Shown here one piece after another: positions 24,306-37,962 of a stretch of 64,000 nucleotides of DNA. Position numbers and translations under genes: made by a program. The DNA comes from Lingula anatina. Lineage: Eukaryota; Brachiopoda; Lingulata; Lingulida; Lingulidae. Below the pieces are notes generated by a model that saw only the letters and a list, made by a program, of their open reading frames with translations, did no database searches and was not told the DNA's origin. The stretch covers positions 416,395 to 480,394 of the forward strand of contig NW_019775103.1 in NCBI RefSeq assembly GCF_001039355.2. The letters run 5' to 3'. The stretch's first letter is position 1; each line of letters opens with the position of its first letter.

Positions 24306-27300
24306 GTAAGGGACTCAGGTCTTTTCATTTTTTATATCCAGGTGCAATTACGTAGCGCTGCTAACCTTCTCTACTGAGAACATTATTAATTTATACATGT
24401 AGATAAGAATTATATAGATAATGCTCTCAACCACACACTCAAAAGAAAGGTCGTTGAAGTTACGTCCTCAAACACCGGTAAAGAACACAGCGCAATTCAT
24501 GATTACGATTAGTTGAGATTTTCTGTTACAATGATAAAGCTGAATGGTACCTAAATATATATTACTTTTTTAATCTAGCATATGCCATCGTTGGACACTT
24601 GTAGAATTTTATTGTATTTTTTGTCGGTGTTTTGTTGACTTGAGTTTGTGCTTGGGAATGTAATGCAACAACCGATTCTTTCTTATCTCTGCATGTAAGT
24701 TCCTTCTTCCCACCACAGACAACGCACGGTGACTTCTTACCTATTGTTTTGGTTGTTTTTAAACTGTTATTCGTTCTAACTAGAAACGAAGCATCATTCC
24801 TATATTCAACAAAGGTAGGCGTATTTTTCAGGTTTTTATAGGTAACAGGTACATGCAGCGGGAGGGGGGGTCGCATAATTATTTACCGAATGTTTGATAT
24901 AGTTTATAAAAAAGGTAAATATTAGCGTTTGCTTATCGAGTCCTCTTGAGTTTGGAAAGATGTGACGATAGATGCAGTGCTGACATAATCGTTTTTCAGT
25001 TAGGCAAATCTAGCTGATTCATTAAAGTTTTCCAGTGGTTTTCGAGCTGGTCATTTCGCTGATGATCACCAGAAAATGATGGCCCTAATGGTTGGTTGAT
25101 TTCCATAAGAGAAAATCGATCCTAAAACCAGCGTAAACAAGATGATGTCAATTTAATGACGAAATGATCTGGAGACGGCATAAACGTGCACTCTATTCTC
25201 ACTGCATGTCTGCAGAGAAGAAATACGCCGATTCCGAAACTAGATTTCATGCACACCTATGGCACTCTCTGCTTTGCTGGGCAAGGTCAGAATCTCTAGA
25301 GTTCATCTTTCATCTCTGATACGTGAGATACATTAATTGGCTGGTTCTGAACCAGATTGTTGGCAGCAGGCTGTCTGTTTTGTCCGGGATAGGTCAAACA
25401 GATTGTTTAGTGCCGATAGAAAGTGGTATTTTACAAGATGCCATTTAACTTAAAAGCATCGTGTTAGATCGAATGGCTCTTATCTACTGGACGCACCCGT
25501 ACACTGGGCGTTGATTCCCCATCTTCCTGTCTTCTATCACAGCACCCTGTTAGCTAATTGAGTTCGGCACGTCAAGCGCGGATAGGTGAGCTAATCCGTG
25601 CGACTAGAAACCCAGGGTGGGGCCAAATAAAGAATCACTGAGACACTTCAGCATTTCCGCGGGATAGACACCCTTGATATCAGTCGTGAACTTAAACGTT
25701 ATCGCATAGTGAAGTTATAATAACGGTATGACAAGGATGGTACATGTAGTTCTAAAATGGAAGTCCAGGGCTGCATATGATAAGTATAGGTTAGGGGTAG
25801 TCGAAAGTAGTGGGTAAATACATAGGGCGAATGTCACCTGTGCAGAGTAATAGGAAACGGACTTCGGTTTCTAGCAGACTACCATTCCTGTCACACCTGA
25901 TCTCAACAGTCGAGACAGACAATTGCCTCAAATACGACGACATTTGTTCATTAAATTATCATCCACCAAAATGATTTTAAATCCTTCTTAAAAATAGATT
26001 GGCTCATTCAGTACATTTTTGACCAGAAGGAAGTGTTTTTGTATAAGGCCTATAGCAGTTGGGTTATCCTGGATTTAATATAGGCTGATGGGCAACTGAG
26101 CAGTTTTTTCGTGGCGTTAGCATAAAAACAGTTAGATTTATTAAATGAAAACAGAAGTATACAAAAATGAATAATCTATTTTCCCCACGAGTGGTACACA
26201 ATAGCATTATATCCATGCCAAGGCAATCTCTCAAGTGAGTGTTTTCACTCTCTTAGGAGTTTTCACTAGTTCACCAGTTCACCAGCGACTTAATTCTAAG
26301 TGCTCTTGAAGACGCTAAGGAAAATTGTACTATACAGCGTCATATTTTAACTGGTTGTCACATGTTGAATTTAGGCAACGGGGTTATATTAGAGGAGGAA
26401 AAATGCTTTATTTCAAAGAGCTTCATAACTATTTTCATTTGATTATACATATATAACACTTCAGGTTTTAGCATAGCAGTCCAGTTATTCTCATACCATA
26501 TTGGGTAATTTGGTTTGGATAAGTCACCATGTTGCTATGTGGATTGTAACACGATTTGGTAATACACTTTGCATCTTGTGATCGCAAGGTTTGGGTTTAC
26601 GAATAATGACGACGGAGAGCAGCCACCAAAAGCAGCAGTGAACTATTTATTTTTCTATTGCAATTAAAAAAAACAGCAGTGAGCCTGTTCGATACCATGT
26701 ATTAATCAGTGTGTATTTGTAGGACTGGACATAACATATCGGAGAGATCTCTAACACTACTGAACAGGGATTACAATGCAGCTTATTGAAGTGCCATATG
26801 CTCATACAGTGTAGAGCATGGTCGGCACCTTTCCTACCTTCGACCAGTTAAACAAGCAAAATGAATACCCTATAGCTTTGTTTATATTTACCGGTTTGTG
26901 AATCCATTGCATAATTGCAGTTGATCATGACGAGTTTTCAACGTGGAGTGGGATTTTTCTAAAATCATGCTTATCTTATCAAGGGAATGCAATGACGCCA
27001 GTGAAGAGGTGTTGGGCATCTTTTTTTTTTTTATTTTGACATATCTCGCATTAAGGCGAACAAACAAAATACAATTCCTTGCATTTCGACACAATAAACA
27101 AGTCAAATGCTGCAGTTCATATGCACCATACTTTATCATAACGGTTAGAGCTCAAACTGCAGTAATTCGAGCGCTGGGGAGCGACATTTACATGCAGCCT
27201 AGGTCCATGATGCGGTTTTATTTTGTAACTCCTTCATTCATACATCGATCGATAGCTCATAAGTTAAGCAATGGCTTTCAAAACATGGAGGTGGGTGTGT

Positions 27301-30300
27301 GTGCAGTGTTAATTTTTTTCTGGGAAGCAATAGGACGTTAGGTTGTGTATCTTTAAAAGAGACTCACTGGAGAATACTGGAAAACTGGCAGTCACAGCAA
27401 CAAAGCCTCAGAAAGACATTATATATTGTTTGCCTTTCATCCCTACATACATGTGCACAGTGAATGACATGTATTACTAAAACACGACAGGAGAATTTGT
27501 ATGAAATGAATTGACATTTATAATGAATTGTATTTCATATGTTATTATTAGTATGATACATTAACTTGTTCAAATGTCTTTAAACTTGATTTGGCTTGCC
27601 AAGAAAAAGACAAGTTTATATATATCTAGCCACCTTGGTCATATGGGCGCAATTGGAACGGAGACACCCAAGATTCTGAGTATGTAGTTACCCCGTGTTC
27701 ATATAAATTTGTGTTTACATAAAAGAAAACAGTCAAGATTCACCTTAACGTACTACCTTATGCATGTGGTTAGCGAATGTTGGGATTACATGCACATGTA
27801 GGGTTGTTTGTCGCCTGTGCCCAATGCTAGATTGCAATCGGAATGTGAAACAACTTGGGGGTCAGCTTATTCCAAGATCGTCTTAAATTGTCTGAACATT
27901 TGGAGATCACTACAAATGTGCCCTACCGCAGTAGAATTGTCCTCTTCCATTCAGTAAACTCCTAGACCAGCCCCTATACTCGCCTTGCCTGCGACAATTC
28001 AAGAAGATGCTGAACAGCCTGATGTTCTTGCTCATTTATCAACATCTGACTGATAGTCTTAATCTAAATGACATTGCAATCGAGTTTGTTATTGGGAATA
28101 AGAGAAAGTTATCATGTTTTATTTGATGAGGTAAGCTTTTCTTGATTTAAAGGTTTAATCTTCATAACTAAAGTATTGGAAATCATTTGAATGTCGTTGG
28201 AAACCTAATTCAGATTATGTAGCTCTCAGAGCTTTTAATTTTAAAGGGAAATAAATTGAAGGGGAATATGTTTTTAATTCTTTTTTTATACATATACCAG
28301 ATTGTCACAGGTATAAAAAAATTCTTGCTATAGTAATACACGTATTTACTCCGCCGCTTATATCGGCTAACCGAGACCCGAGTCAACCTATAGTGTAAGT
28401 CCAATTTTTTTTCCTGAATGATGAGCTACCACTTAAGATTTGCTTTCAACCCGCATGCCATTTTTTAAAAATACATACATAATCTAGATTTCAAAGCGCG
28501 GCTCGTATTCAGCTTTACTCTAAAGAAACAAAACAAACAAAACAAATTAATAAATATTCCAAGTTTGTGATTAAATGCCAAACCACTACCGGCTTTTAAA
28601 GTAATCGGCGACCAAAAGCAACATATTTCAAGCCACGTGTAAGTACTTCTTTTTTACGCCGCAAAAGGTGGATGGACGAACACCCACTTGTCAATGCAAA
28701 TAAAACTTGTAAAGGCAGCAAGGTTTAAAGGGTAATGAAGGCCCCACCTTAAGGCCGACATTGAAAAAATGTGTATTCCATTATAAAGAGGAAACAGGAA
28801 AACTGAAAAAAGATGAATGTTTAGCTCATGTTTACATGGGTATTTATAGCATTCTTAGAAATTTTATGAACAAGTTAATTGTCCAGGTACTCCTCAAGAA
28901 CCATGTTTTTGATGTCGAAATGGGAGGTCGTATACACGTGTTACCTACGTTTTAGCTACTGGGCGAAATCGGCCTTATTTTAAAAGGAAAAAATATAGAG
29001 ATCAAATATACTGTTACCATGGTGAAGGCTTTGACGTCGGACATTTTAATAAGTTCAATTGATCCCCGCATTTTCTCATTAGTTCAGTATTAAATCACTT
29101 GTTCTGTGTTAATGCCATCTGCAATTATCGCAAACAGGTGTAAGGGTCTTGGCTCTTGTACACTCCAATGTAACCAGAGATTTGTGTGCTTGTGTGTTCA
29201 GTGCCTGCCAAAGTAAATTCTAAGAAGTTCTTAATTGTGTCCATTTTCAAATATTAAATTTTGTTCAGTTTCTTATAATTTACTAAACCGTGTTTATTTT
29301 ACTCATGCTTTGTTAGTGTAATTATTAAAGACTGAAGATTAAAGCCCCTCAATATGCAGCATTCCACATCTTCCATGGTCTTTCGTTTATCCTCGCCAGT
29401 TGTACTCATTTTATCTACCCCCCGTTGTATAGTTTTGTACTTACCCTCTGCACGCTACGCCCGTCTAAGTTAACTTTAAGATATTCCCTTGATACTAAAA
29501 CCTTAACTTACAATAGCAAAATAATACATGCTGAAAGCCAATCGGTTTTAAATATAGAAGCATGATGAATGTTTAATGAAATCGATTGAATTGGAGTAAG
29601 AATCTCTTCTGCCATTTCATTCCCGCTTTCCACTTATATATATTTTTCGTAAAGAAAATAATAACGCACAATTCCACAATTTGGCTGATTACCTATCAAC
29701 GAAGAGAGAAAACTTTTCAGTAGGCATATAAATCATAACTTTAGTATATCATTTCATTTACTAAAACGTTTACTAAAAAGTGATATTTCTCAAATAAAGA
29801 CAAAGTAGTTTTCAATTGTCATTAAAGTTTTTATACCATTTATTCAAACAATTTGTTTTCATTTTCAATGGAGAGAAAGCGTGCAGAACCCACTACTTTT
29901 AAATATAGTTTTTTGGAGTGCAATAAGTAGAGATCTCTCCTTAGGTAAATCTTGTAACAGTAGTGATTCTCTAGGCTTCATTTATAGGCAAAAAACCTTA
30001 GGTTATAATCTGTTTGTATAATATAGTTTCATAAATGTATTATCTTGAAAGTACCTAATAAACATCTACATATATGATATATAGATATGTAACAGCCCAA
30101 CCCGACGAGCTTACAAAGTCACCACTTATATGCTCCCCTGGCAAATAAGTATCATCCCTATTGCATGGTACCTATAGATTTAACTTTACTATTGCATAAC
30201 TACTAATTAACTGATCATCGAGTAAATTGGGGATGTGAGTAATAAAACATTGACCTGCCTAGCGTGACCATTGAAATACACCTACACCAATGATATTTTA

Positions 30301-30492
30301 ATATGCGGCTCCTAAGTGAGAGGGATACATTGTTTACCAAGCGGCTGACATACGATGGAGTTTTGACCCTCTGATTTGCCAGAAGGTTCTGTGGTAGGGT
30401 TGTTCCATAAGAACCTTTCAGAGAGTTAGACAACATCATAACCAAACAGGCACATGGGCAATATTGCCTGGGTAAGGCCGACCGAAAGAAAC

Positions 30493-31057
30493 CACACCCA
30501 GAGAAGAGATAAATGCCAACACGTCATCCTCGTAAAATGTCTCATTAACACTAACTTTTAACAAGAATAGGACAAGCCATTTTTCCGAATTTACCGTCAG
30601 AAGACGTCTGCACAATCGCCGTTATTTTGGCAGGGTTGCTGTAAGGAGACCAGTGTTCACCGCCAGGAACCGTCTACGTCAATGTCCATGTCAGGGCTCT
30701 GGCATGGACACCTGCCTACAATTGGGCAATGCTGCTGTTCTCATTTGAAAGCAGGTTCGGCGTTGTCAGAAGTGTTGGACGTTTAATGCTTTGACAACGG
30801 TTGGTAACAAGTGTCTTCCCAATTTTTTCTGCCTCTGGTCGACAGGATATACCTCAAATAATTCATGGCATGGGATGTATTGGCTGCTGTGATGAAGGCC
30901 AGCTAATATTGGTCAACGGGAACCTTCTCGCAGAGCAATGCATCCAAATACTGGAAATGAACTTAAGGAATTCTGTTTCCTGCAATATCCCGGTTATGTT
31001 TCAGCATGATAATACTTCTCCAAACAACGCTCAGAAATGGATAACTGAGGGATAACC
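30493..31057 (+). pseudogene. Tc1-like (Tc1/mariner) transposase remnant
   Basis: Conceptual translation across several frames gives recognisable Tc1-family blocks in order. They are TPREDKCQ near 30500, VRRRLHNRRYFGR with RRPVFTARNRLR at 30590-30690, then FESRFGVVRSVGRL, GMGCIGCCDEGQL, VNGNLLAEQC and FQHDNTSPNNAQKW up to 31055. Intact relatives read SDESRFG and MVWGC at the matching places. Here the catalytic Asp of the SDE motif is replaced (SFESRF), the HDN Asp remains, and in-frame stops and at least one frameshift break the chain. The glutamate-containing C-terminal part is not convincingly present. This is an inactive copy within the host-gene intron; terminal inverted repeats were not located. 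Confidence 0.82.
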
Positions 31058-34000
31058 CTGCAAATGATCTTATACTATCTTTGCACCGTATGCAATCTGC
31101 AGAAGTTTTTGACACCACGCACAGACGCGTCGGGTGCGTTCTCCAATCCAGAGGATACTGTGCAAAATATTAAAATGTGGCTTTGATTTTTTACTATCGT
31201 TAGCTTATTCATTGTACGTACAACCAGTTACATTTTGTGAAAAAATTAGGTGTCAACTAGAGGTGGCACTTTTTTTGCTAGTGGAGTAAATCTTACTTAT
31301 ACAACAGCTTTTTTCTGTATATAATAAGTATAGATATTTTCAAACATGTAAAAAAACCATATAACAGTAACGTTATGATGTGTTTTAGCTCCATGATGTA
31401 GTGCACGCGTATTTGTTTCGGCTCAATAATTCAAGAACTTTATAAAATTTTCTTGAGCTCCAGGGCATGGCTTTCTTCCTAAGTTCTCAGCTATATTCAG
31501 CTACTGTATAGATCACATTTTTGTAGAAAATGTTTTTCAAAACACTTGTGTGATGAGAGGAGATATACACTATTAACCCTGAACGACTAGTGTGATTAAG
31601 ATCAATGCTATAGTGATGAATTATTATTGGCTTAATATAGACCTTAACGACCTCCTGAAAGAAATCTGGAAGGTCTTCGATCACTCTTTGTTGACAGGTG
31701 TCAGCAACTTATGCAAACGCTTCGACATTTCTCTGGTAGCATTTATAGAGACTGACGGAAATGGATTAATCGCAAAATATTGAAAATATTTTTCTCATTC
31801 TCTATGATTTTCGGTGAATAAACATGTTCGTAACCTTACTATAAGATTGGAACGCATTCGATTATTCCTAAAATTACCATTAGAAATAAAAGCACACACA
31901 CATTTGGCAGAGGCAGCAAATGAAGCAGAGAAAACATGCTGAAAATTCGCCAGATTAAAAAAAAAGAACAGTCGAAGAGGCTACGTGATCAATACCTGCT
32001 TGTCAGTGGAGGGATGTGGATGACATCACTCCGGCGCCATATGTAGCATAGACAAGAGGACAACCTTGAAGTTCTATGTTAGTGTGCTTCAATCACGGGG
32101 AATTGTTAGTGCAAAGCACGAACATCCCCCTGTACATTTCTACTCTGTATAACACAGAGACTGGGTCTGTCGGAGAATCTAGTGTTTCTAACAGTTCGTC
32201 AAGGGAGGCATCAGAATGCAAACTTTGCATTTAACACGCAGTTACGTTTATGTAAGGCTCAGTAATACGAGGTAAGCAATGACCTAGTCTTTAAAATATA
32301 AACCGTAATGAAATCTATTAAGTTAAAAGCCCTGTTTTATGTGCACGTTTGCGTGTTTTGCTTTGCCAGTCGTATTTCCAGGGAAAAAACTGTTAGATGA
32401 ATTCCACTAATTGCGTTGTAATGAGACGAAAAATGAAAACAAAATCAGGGGGTTAACATGTAACAATTAGATATCGTGCACTGGGGTATTTCTTCTACGA
32501 ATTATTGCGCAATTTTTGCTCCTACAGCGTGCATTAACAGAATATCCTCACGCACCCCATTTGTTTAAATGCGCGACTAGTGTCTGTACCATGTAATGCG
32601 TAAATTTACGAAAGTCGCTAGATAGAAGATTAGAAATAGTAAAAAAAGGAATATGTTCCTTTTTGAGAAAAAATATCAACAGTGCCGCTGTGTAAACATC
32701 GAGTGTATAACTCATTGGTACTTGATAGTAAAGAGCATATGCATATGCAACATATGCAATGATGTGCATATGTTGATATATCATTCATTACATAAATCAT
32801 ACTAAATACACACTAAGAAACTGCGATTAAAATAATGCACAAATGATAATGCCGGGCATGAAAAATCTGGTAACGGGAAAGACGGATGAAGTTAAGATGC
32901 TTAAGATGCAGTGTCTTTACAACGGCGTATTGTTGATGTGTACTGCTTAGTCCTACTGAAATGATCGTATGATTATCACTATTGACGCTCACCTTATGTG
33001 GCGAAATCTATATAAGTAATAATGACGCTGTTAGTTTCTGGCTTAAGGTCTACAGCACTGTGTTTGGACTAGGCTAACTGAAATGCAAAGACATTTCCTT
33101 TTTTTCATGGACGTTGACGATACAAACACAAATAGTCAGCTTGTTCAAGTTTAGTTAAAAGTTGCATGATTGTATCTCTTAATTAGAAACAAACTGAATT
33201 TATTACGGCAATAATGTGAAAAAGAGTGACTAACACGTTCCCTAATGTGCGCATTGCATGTGGCCATTAAGTTGGTATTAGAAGACAAAATGTTGCTTGA
33301 AATGGTTCATGAGGTGCGAAACTCAACATTTAGAGAATTAAATACGACGTAATGACATAATGACAGTTGGCCATTTCGGAAAAAGAGGCCAGAAAACACC
33401 TCCCCACAAGCGCCGTGTTACTTCTCAATGTGTTGTTAATATCTGTAATATCCACCTAAATTATACACAGAGCACTTACTATAAGTATTAATGTAACTCA
33501 AAACAATTTGGCCGAAACCTTACTTGGAAATGAACAACATATTGACTTTCCGGTCCGGCAGTTACAATGTATATTCTGAATTGCGGCAAATCAACCCTTG
33601 TTCTCATACATGTATATATAAACTGCGTGTGTGTGTGTGACAAAGTACTGACTTTTCAATATATGTACAATGTACATACAATCAAATCAGTGTCGCTGAC
33701 AATTTTTTCTTGAAAGCTGTAGGGTAATAAACGCTTGGATATGAACACAAGGGATATGCATATTACTTCCATAACCCAAAGTCAGGTCATGTTCTCAAGG
33801 TTTTGATTCGCATGTTTCTGTTAAAAAATTCAGTTTTATCACAAACGCAGTCAATCTTTATTGATGTCGTAGAAACGAACGTCATATACCTCACAGACCA
33901 TGAAATAGCAACCGCCTAGGTCCCTGTTGAGGCAATCTAATGTCTACATATCTTTCTATCTGATGGTTGTCAATTATGAATGATGAGGCTTTACTAGATG

Positions 34001-34814
34001 GTACTTGTTTCCTGACCTGGCAGTAACCCCCTGACTCTTGTAGGAGATGCAATCCTGCAGGAATGAAACTAATAAGGGAATCAGATGCGTAGGTAGATAG
34101 AAGATTTCCAGACTGCGCTTTTCTATTTTAATTGAAAAAAAGAAAAAGAAAAACAGTGTAGTATCAAATTCATAGCATGTTTATATGTTGATATATTCCT
34201 TTAGCTTACAGACTTATGTTACTAAGGCCAAATTTGAATTAATGCGCTTAGTGTTAAAATAGCATTGGACTATAGTGGCAAGTACGTACTGTATATACAA
34301 CAGGTGTAGGCTTTAAAATGACCACAGCTTTGTAATTATCACGATAGTACGTCAATATTGGCAATTTGTTTTTGTTTGACCCCTAGGGAAATCTGAAATA
34401 ATGGAGTGTTTTGTCTGTCCCCTATTAGAGATGTTTCATCTGTTTCTCTAAATTCCAACTTCATCCGTCCTTTTGTCACGACACTATATATGACCACTTT
34501 TCTCTCAATTCAGGCGCTCTATATTTCATTTCCCCAAGGAACATGGTACAGAGAAAAATTCTCATTCTTTTGAATTGGACTGTGTACTCTAATTCAATAT
34601 TTGATTTTTTTTCTGGCATTTGTGTACCTTCTTGCATTGGAATTATGTTAGATTTTCAGTCTGATGTGATGACAATTAAGGGTTAGGTTAATGAAGGATT
34701 TAGAATTGTCATGAGTTGGGTCGTGGGACGAGGGGTAATACAATTTATTATGTCGTGTTGATAATATGATGCACTTAACTGGCAATTCTTTCTCAATTGT
34801 AGTTATCTTCGCTA

Positions 34815-35006
34815 CACTGTAAAAACAGTGTTTAGCTCTGAGACACATTTCTAAGCGCCTGTTTTGTCTCATTTTTTCCACGCGTTTAGCACCTAAGCAC
34901 GTTAAGCCTATTAACATGTTACACGCTTTGACGTGCTTGACGCCTAATAAATGTAGGGTGTGTTTGTTTAACTTTAAGGTTGTAACGTTTTCAACTGTTT
35001 CAGTCA

Positions 35007-35061
<55 letters not shown>

Positions 35062-36263
35062 GCGAAGTCATGGTCACCTTTAACTGCTATAGTTATCTCT
35101 ATCTATAACAGGGTACTGTGAACTGTCAACATAGTTGATTCACACCATCATCTTTACAGCGGAACTTATTCATCCTTGTGTTAGCTGACCTTGCGAGGAA
35201 GTTAATCGGAATATATTTCTGAAAAACAAGTTAGGAAAATTCACTAGTTTACTAAAGACACGAAACAACTATCACTTTTACTTTAAAACATTTTTTTCAT
35301 ATTTTGATAAAATGCGTTAAGGTATTGATGTTCATTTATTTTTCCGGAAGAAATGAACAATAGAACATCAGGATGATGGTGAGGTATTCATTATAATGGT
35401 TTATTTAAGCTTTCATCACATGCTGGTTATTTTGGTAACGATAGTCCGCATATTTTTCAAGTCGCACCGCTCTAGTCGCCGACTAACCCAAGCCCATTTT
35501 GGAATTAACCGCTAACTGTAGTTCATACAGTATAAGACGTGTTTTGGTGATTAATAAAAAAAGTTTTCAAAACATTAAATAATGTTTTTCCAGAATGTTA
35601 TAAAACGCTTATAAAACTGCAAGGGCATCATTTTGCATGGCGTTAAAAACACCCATAATGTTACCATGACGTTATTCTATACCATCACTATCATGTAACC
35701 AGCTGATAAAGTCGTGAAAACGTTATTTGTTATTTGGATTATTACTTAATAGGCCTATTTTAAAGAATCACACGTTACTGCAAGGAAGGACACAACGCGT
35801 TCGAGCAGGCTGCTTCTCGCCTCCAACAGCCCCATATGTTTACAAGGGGAAGTGTTAAGCAAAATTGTTGAGTCTTGTAATAAACTTGTTATGGGATCGT
35901 ATATATGGGATTGTGAAGCATTTTTTCTGTGACGAGCTTGAAAAGCTAAACATGTTGTTTAGCAGCTCCACGCGTTAAGGAATTCCACACCTATAGCAGC
36001 TCCATATGTTTAGCAGCCTCACGCCCTGAGCAGGGGAAGTGCTTAGCCAATGTGCTTAGCTTGTGATAGACTTGTTATAGAATCATATGCCGCTGAAGCT
36101 AAACACATAGCTAAACGTGTAACAATGCCAACGTGTCTAGCTTATTCTTCTGTGAAACGTTTGAAAAGCTATACGCGTTTAGCATTTACACAGATTTCTA
36201 AATGCGTATAGGTGCCTAACGTGTGTTGTATGTATTTAAATACTAAACACTGTTTTTACAGTG
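34815..36263. mobile_element. Non-autonomous DNA element with TA target duplication (1449 bp)
   Basis: The left end CACTGTAAAAACAGTG and the right end are perfect inverted copies over 21 bp, and both are flanked directly by TA (34813-34814 and 36264-36265). The terminus is itself palindromic (CACTGT/ACAGTG around AAAA). Inside are many variants of GCTAAAC and CGCGTTTAGC in both orientations. A roughly 110-150-bp unit around 35815-35910 is repeated at 36000-36095, sharing CCATATGTTTA, GGGGAAGTG and AACTTGTTAT-like blocks. No transposase frame exists. TA duplication fits Tc1/mariner-type mobilisation, but the element could belong to another TA-targeting group. Confidence 0.75.
35007..35064. repeat. 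(CT)n-(CA)n-(CG)n compound microsatellite
   Basis: Three dinucleotide tracts follow one another without interruption. The CA and CG parts are alternating purine-pyrimidine (Z-DNA prone). The array lies inside the TA-flanked element. Confidence 0.96.
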
Positions 36264-37113
36264 TATATATCCGTTTTACATGTATCATATTACATTGTCA
36301 TTTATGTAATTTCTCCAATTCAAATGAAAGACCAACGTTTTGTATTTTAACTAATGTTTAAAAAGTCATGTCAGTAATTACCTCAATGCCTTTACATATA
36401 AAAAGGGTACTATGTTGGGACTTTTGGGAATAGAGTGCTGTCTGACGTCACTGGTGCATCTCGGCTCACTTCCGGATAACGTTTTTACCTGTCTTTTAAT
36501 GGACAGAATAATACACAAATGAATTTTCGCCCTAAAAGCAGGAAAAGGTTAGGTTTCAAAGGAAAACGACCAAAAATTGAAAATGCCCAACGACTTAATA
36601 CCAACCTGATATTTAATAACATTTTTACTATTTATTATATAGTATATCTACCCTGTAGAACCCTGCGCTATTTACGTGTAAGTGCGCTTTCTTTGTATCA
36701 CGCTATAAGTAATAAAATCTGTTACTGGCTATGTATCTAGTCTTTTGATTCGCTCGCTTGTCGCAGCAACATCGCACATATCGCTAACAGGACTTCAATA
36801 TATTATTCGACAGAGCGATTGACAATTGACCTGGATGAAGTGATTCACAAAAACAATTTTGCAACAGTATATTGCAAATGAAGCCACATCAATCACTCAT
36901 GTACATTTAATTAAAAGTGAGGTAAAAATGAGGACACTTTATACAGTATACTAGATATTATACCCCAGGATTATTTAAATTCCGACTGAACACAAGATTA
37001 TCCACATGCCCCACGCCAGGGCGGCCACATGCTTCCTCGCTGGTTATAAAGCATTAATATGACACATAAATTATGATGAAGATTCTTATATACGATATTT
37101 TTTTCTTTCACAG

Positions 37114-37367
37114 GACCAGCAACCCCCTGTCTCGCCTGGATACCCTGGTCCACGGGGGTGTCCCCCACAGCAGCAGTCACAGGGGGTCCACAGAGAGTGC
37201 CCCCACAGTGGTACTGGACTGGGACGATGACGAGGAAGAGGGTGGCACAGAGGAGCAGAGAAAGGAGAGAGAGGAGAGGGAGGGTGTTCTCCCGTCCCCC
37301 AGTGTTTCTCCAGTCCCATGGCTGACTGACCAGGACGCCCTGGCCGCACTTACGGAAACACTCTCAG
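37114..37367 (+). CDS. Host-gene exon B (254 bp)
   Basis: The acceptor TTTTCTTTCACAG precedes 37114 and the donor CTCTCAG|GTAATG follows 37367. The first base completes the Gly codon begun in exon A, and the last G is the first base of a codon completed in exon C, so the phases match on both sides. The product is TSNPLSRLDTLVHGG, a Ser/His/Gly segment, an acidic run (DWDDDEEEGG), a charged Glu/Arg stretch, a Pro/Ser stretch, then WLTDQDALAALTETLSG, a probable amphipathic helix. The exon is clearly GC-richer than the flanking introns, as expected for real coding sequence. The family is not recognised. Confidence 0.87.
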
Positions 37368-37909
37368 GTAATGTGGTCGGCGTGGCCCTCTCTGTACTCC
37401 GATAACGTGGTGGACGTGATCCTCACTGTACTGAGGTAATGTGGTCGGCGTGATCCTCTATACTGAGGTAGTGTAGTTGACGTGATCCTCTCTGCACTGT
37501 GGTAATGTGGTCGGCGTGCTCCTCTCCATACTCAGGTAATGTGGTCGGCGTGATCCTCTCTGTACTGAGGAAATGTGGTCGGCGTGATCCTCTCTATACT
37601 CAGGGAATGTGGTCGGCATGATCCTCTCTATACTCAGCTAATGTGGTCGGCGTGATCCTCTCTGTACTGAGGTAATGCGGTCGGCGTGATCCTCTCTGTA
37701 CTGAGGTAATGTGGTCGGCGTGATCCCCTCTGTACTATGGTATTGTGGTCGGCGTGATCCTCTCTGTACTTAGGTAATGTGGTCGGCGTGATCCTCTCTG
37801 TACTGAGGTAATGTGGTCGGCTTGATCCTCTCTGTACTCAGGCAATGTGGTCGGCGTGATCCTCCCTGTACTGAGGTAGTGTGGTCGGCGCGATCCTCTC
37901 TGTACTCAG
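37368..37909 (+). repeat. 34-bp minisatellite, 16 copies, starting at the exon B splice donor
   Basis: The array begins exactly at the intron's first base and runs 542 bp: fifteen 34-bp units and one of 32 bp. The unit starts GTAATGTGGTCGGCGTGATC and ends with CTCTCTGTACTGAG-like bases. Because the unit end (CTGAG or CTCAG) meets the next GTAATG, about ten unit junctions recreate the genuine donor context AG|GTAATG or AG|GTAGTG. Reading past the real donor meets an in-frame TAA at 37403. Confidence 0.95.
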
Positions 37910-37962
37910 GTGGTGCAGAGCCGAGGAATAGCGCATCTATTCGCAAAGGCTTGCAGGGATAT

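Larger units (their letters stand above)
24306..37113 (+). other. Intron A-B of the host gene (about 12.8 kb)
   Basis: Bounded by donor GTAAGG and acceptor TTTTCTTTCACAG. It contains a dead Tc1-like transposase (30493-31057), a compound microsatellite (35007-35064) and a 1.45-kb non-autonomous element (34815-36263). The remainder is AT-rich with no supported exon on either strand. Confidence 0.7.
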
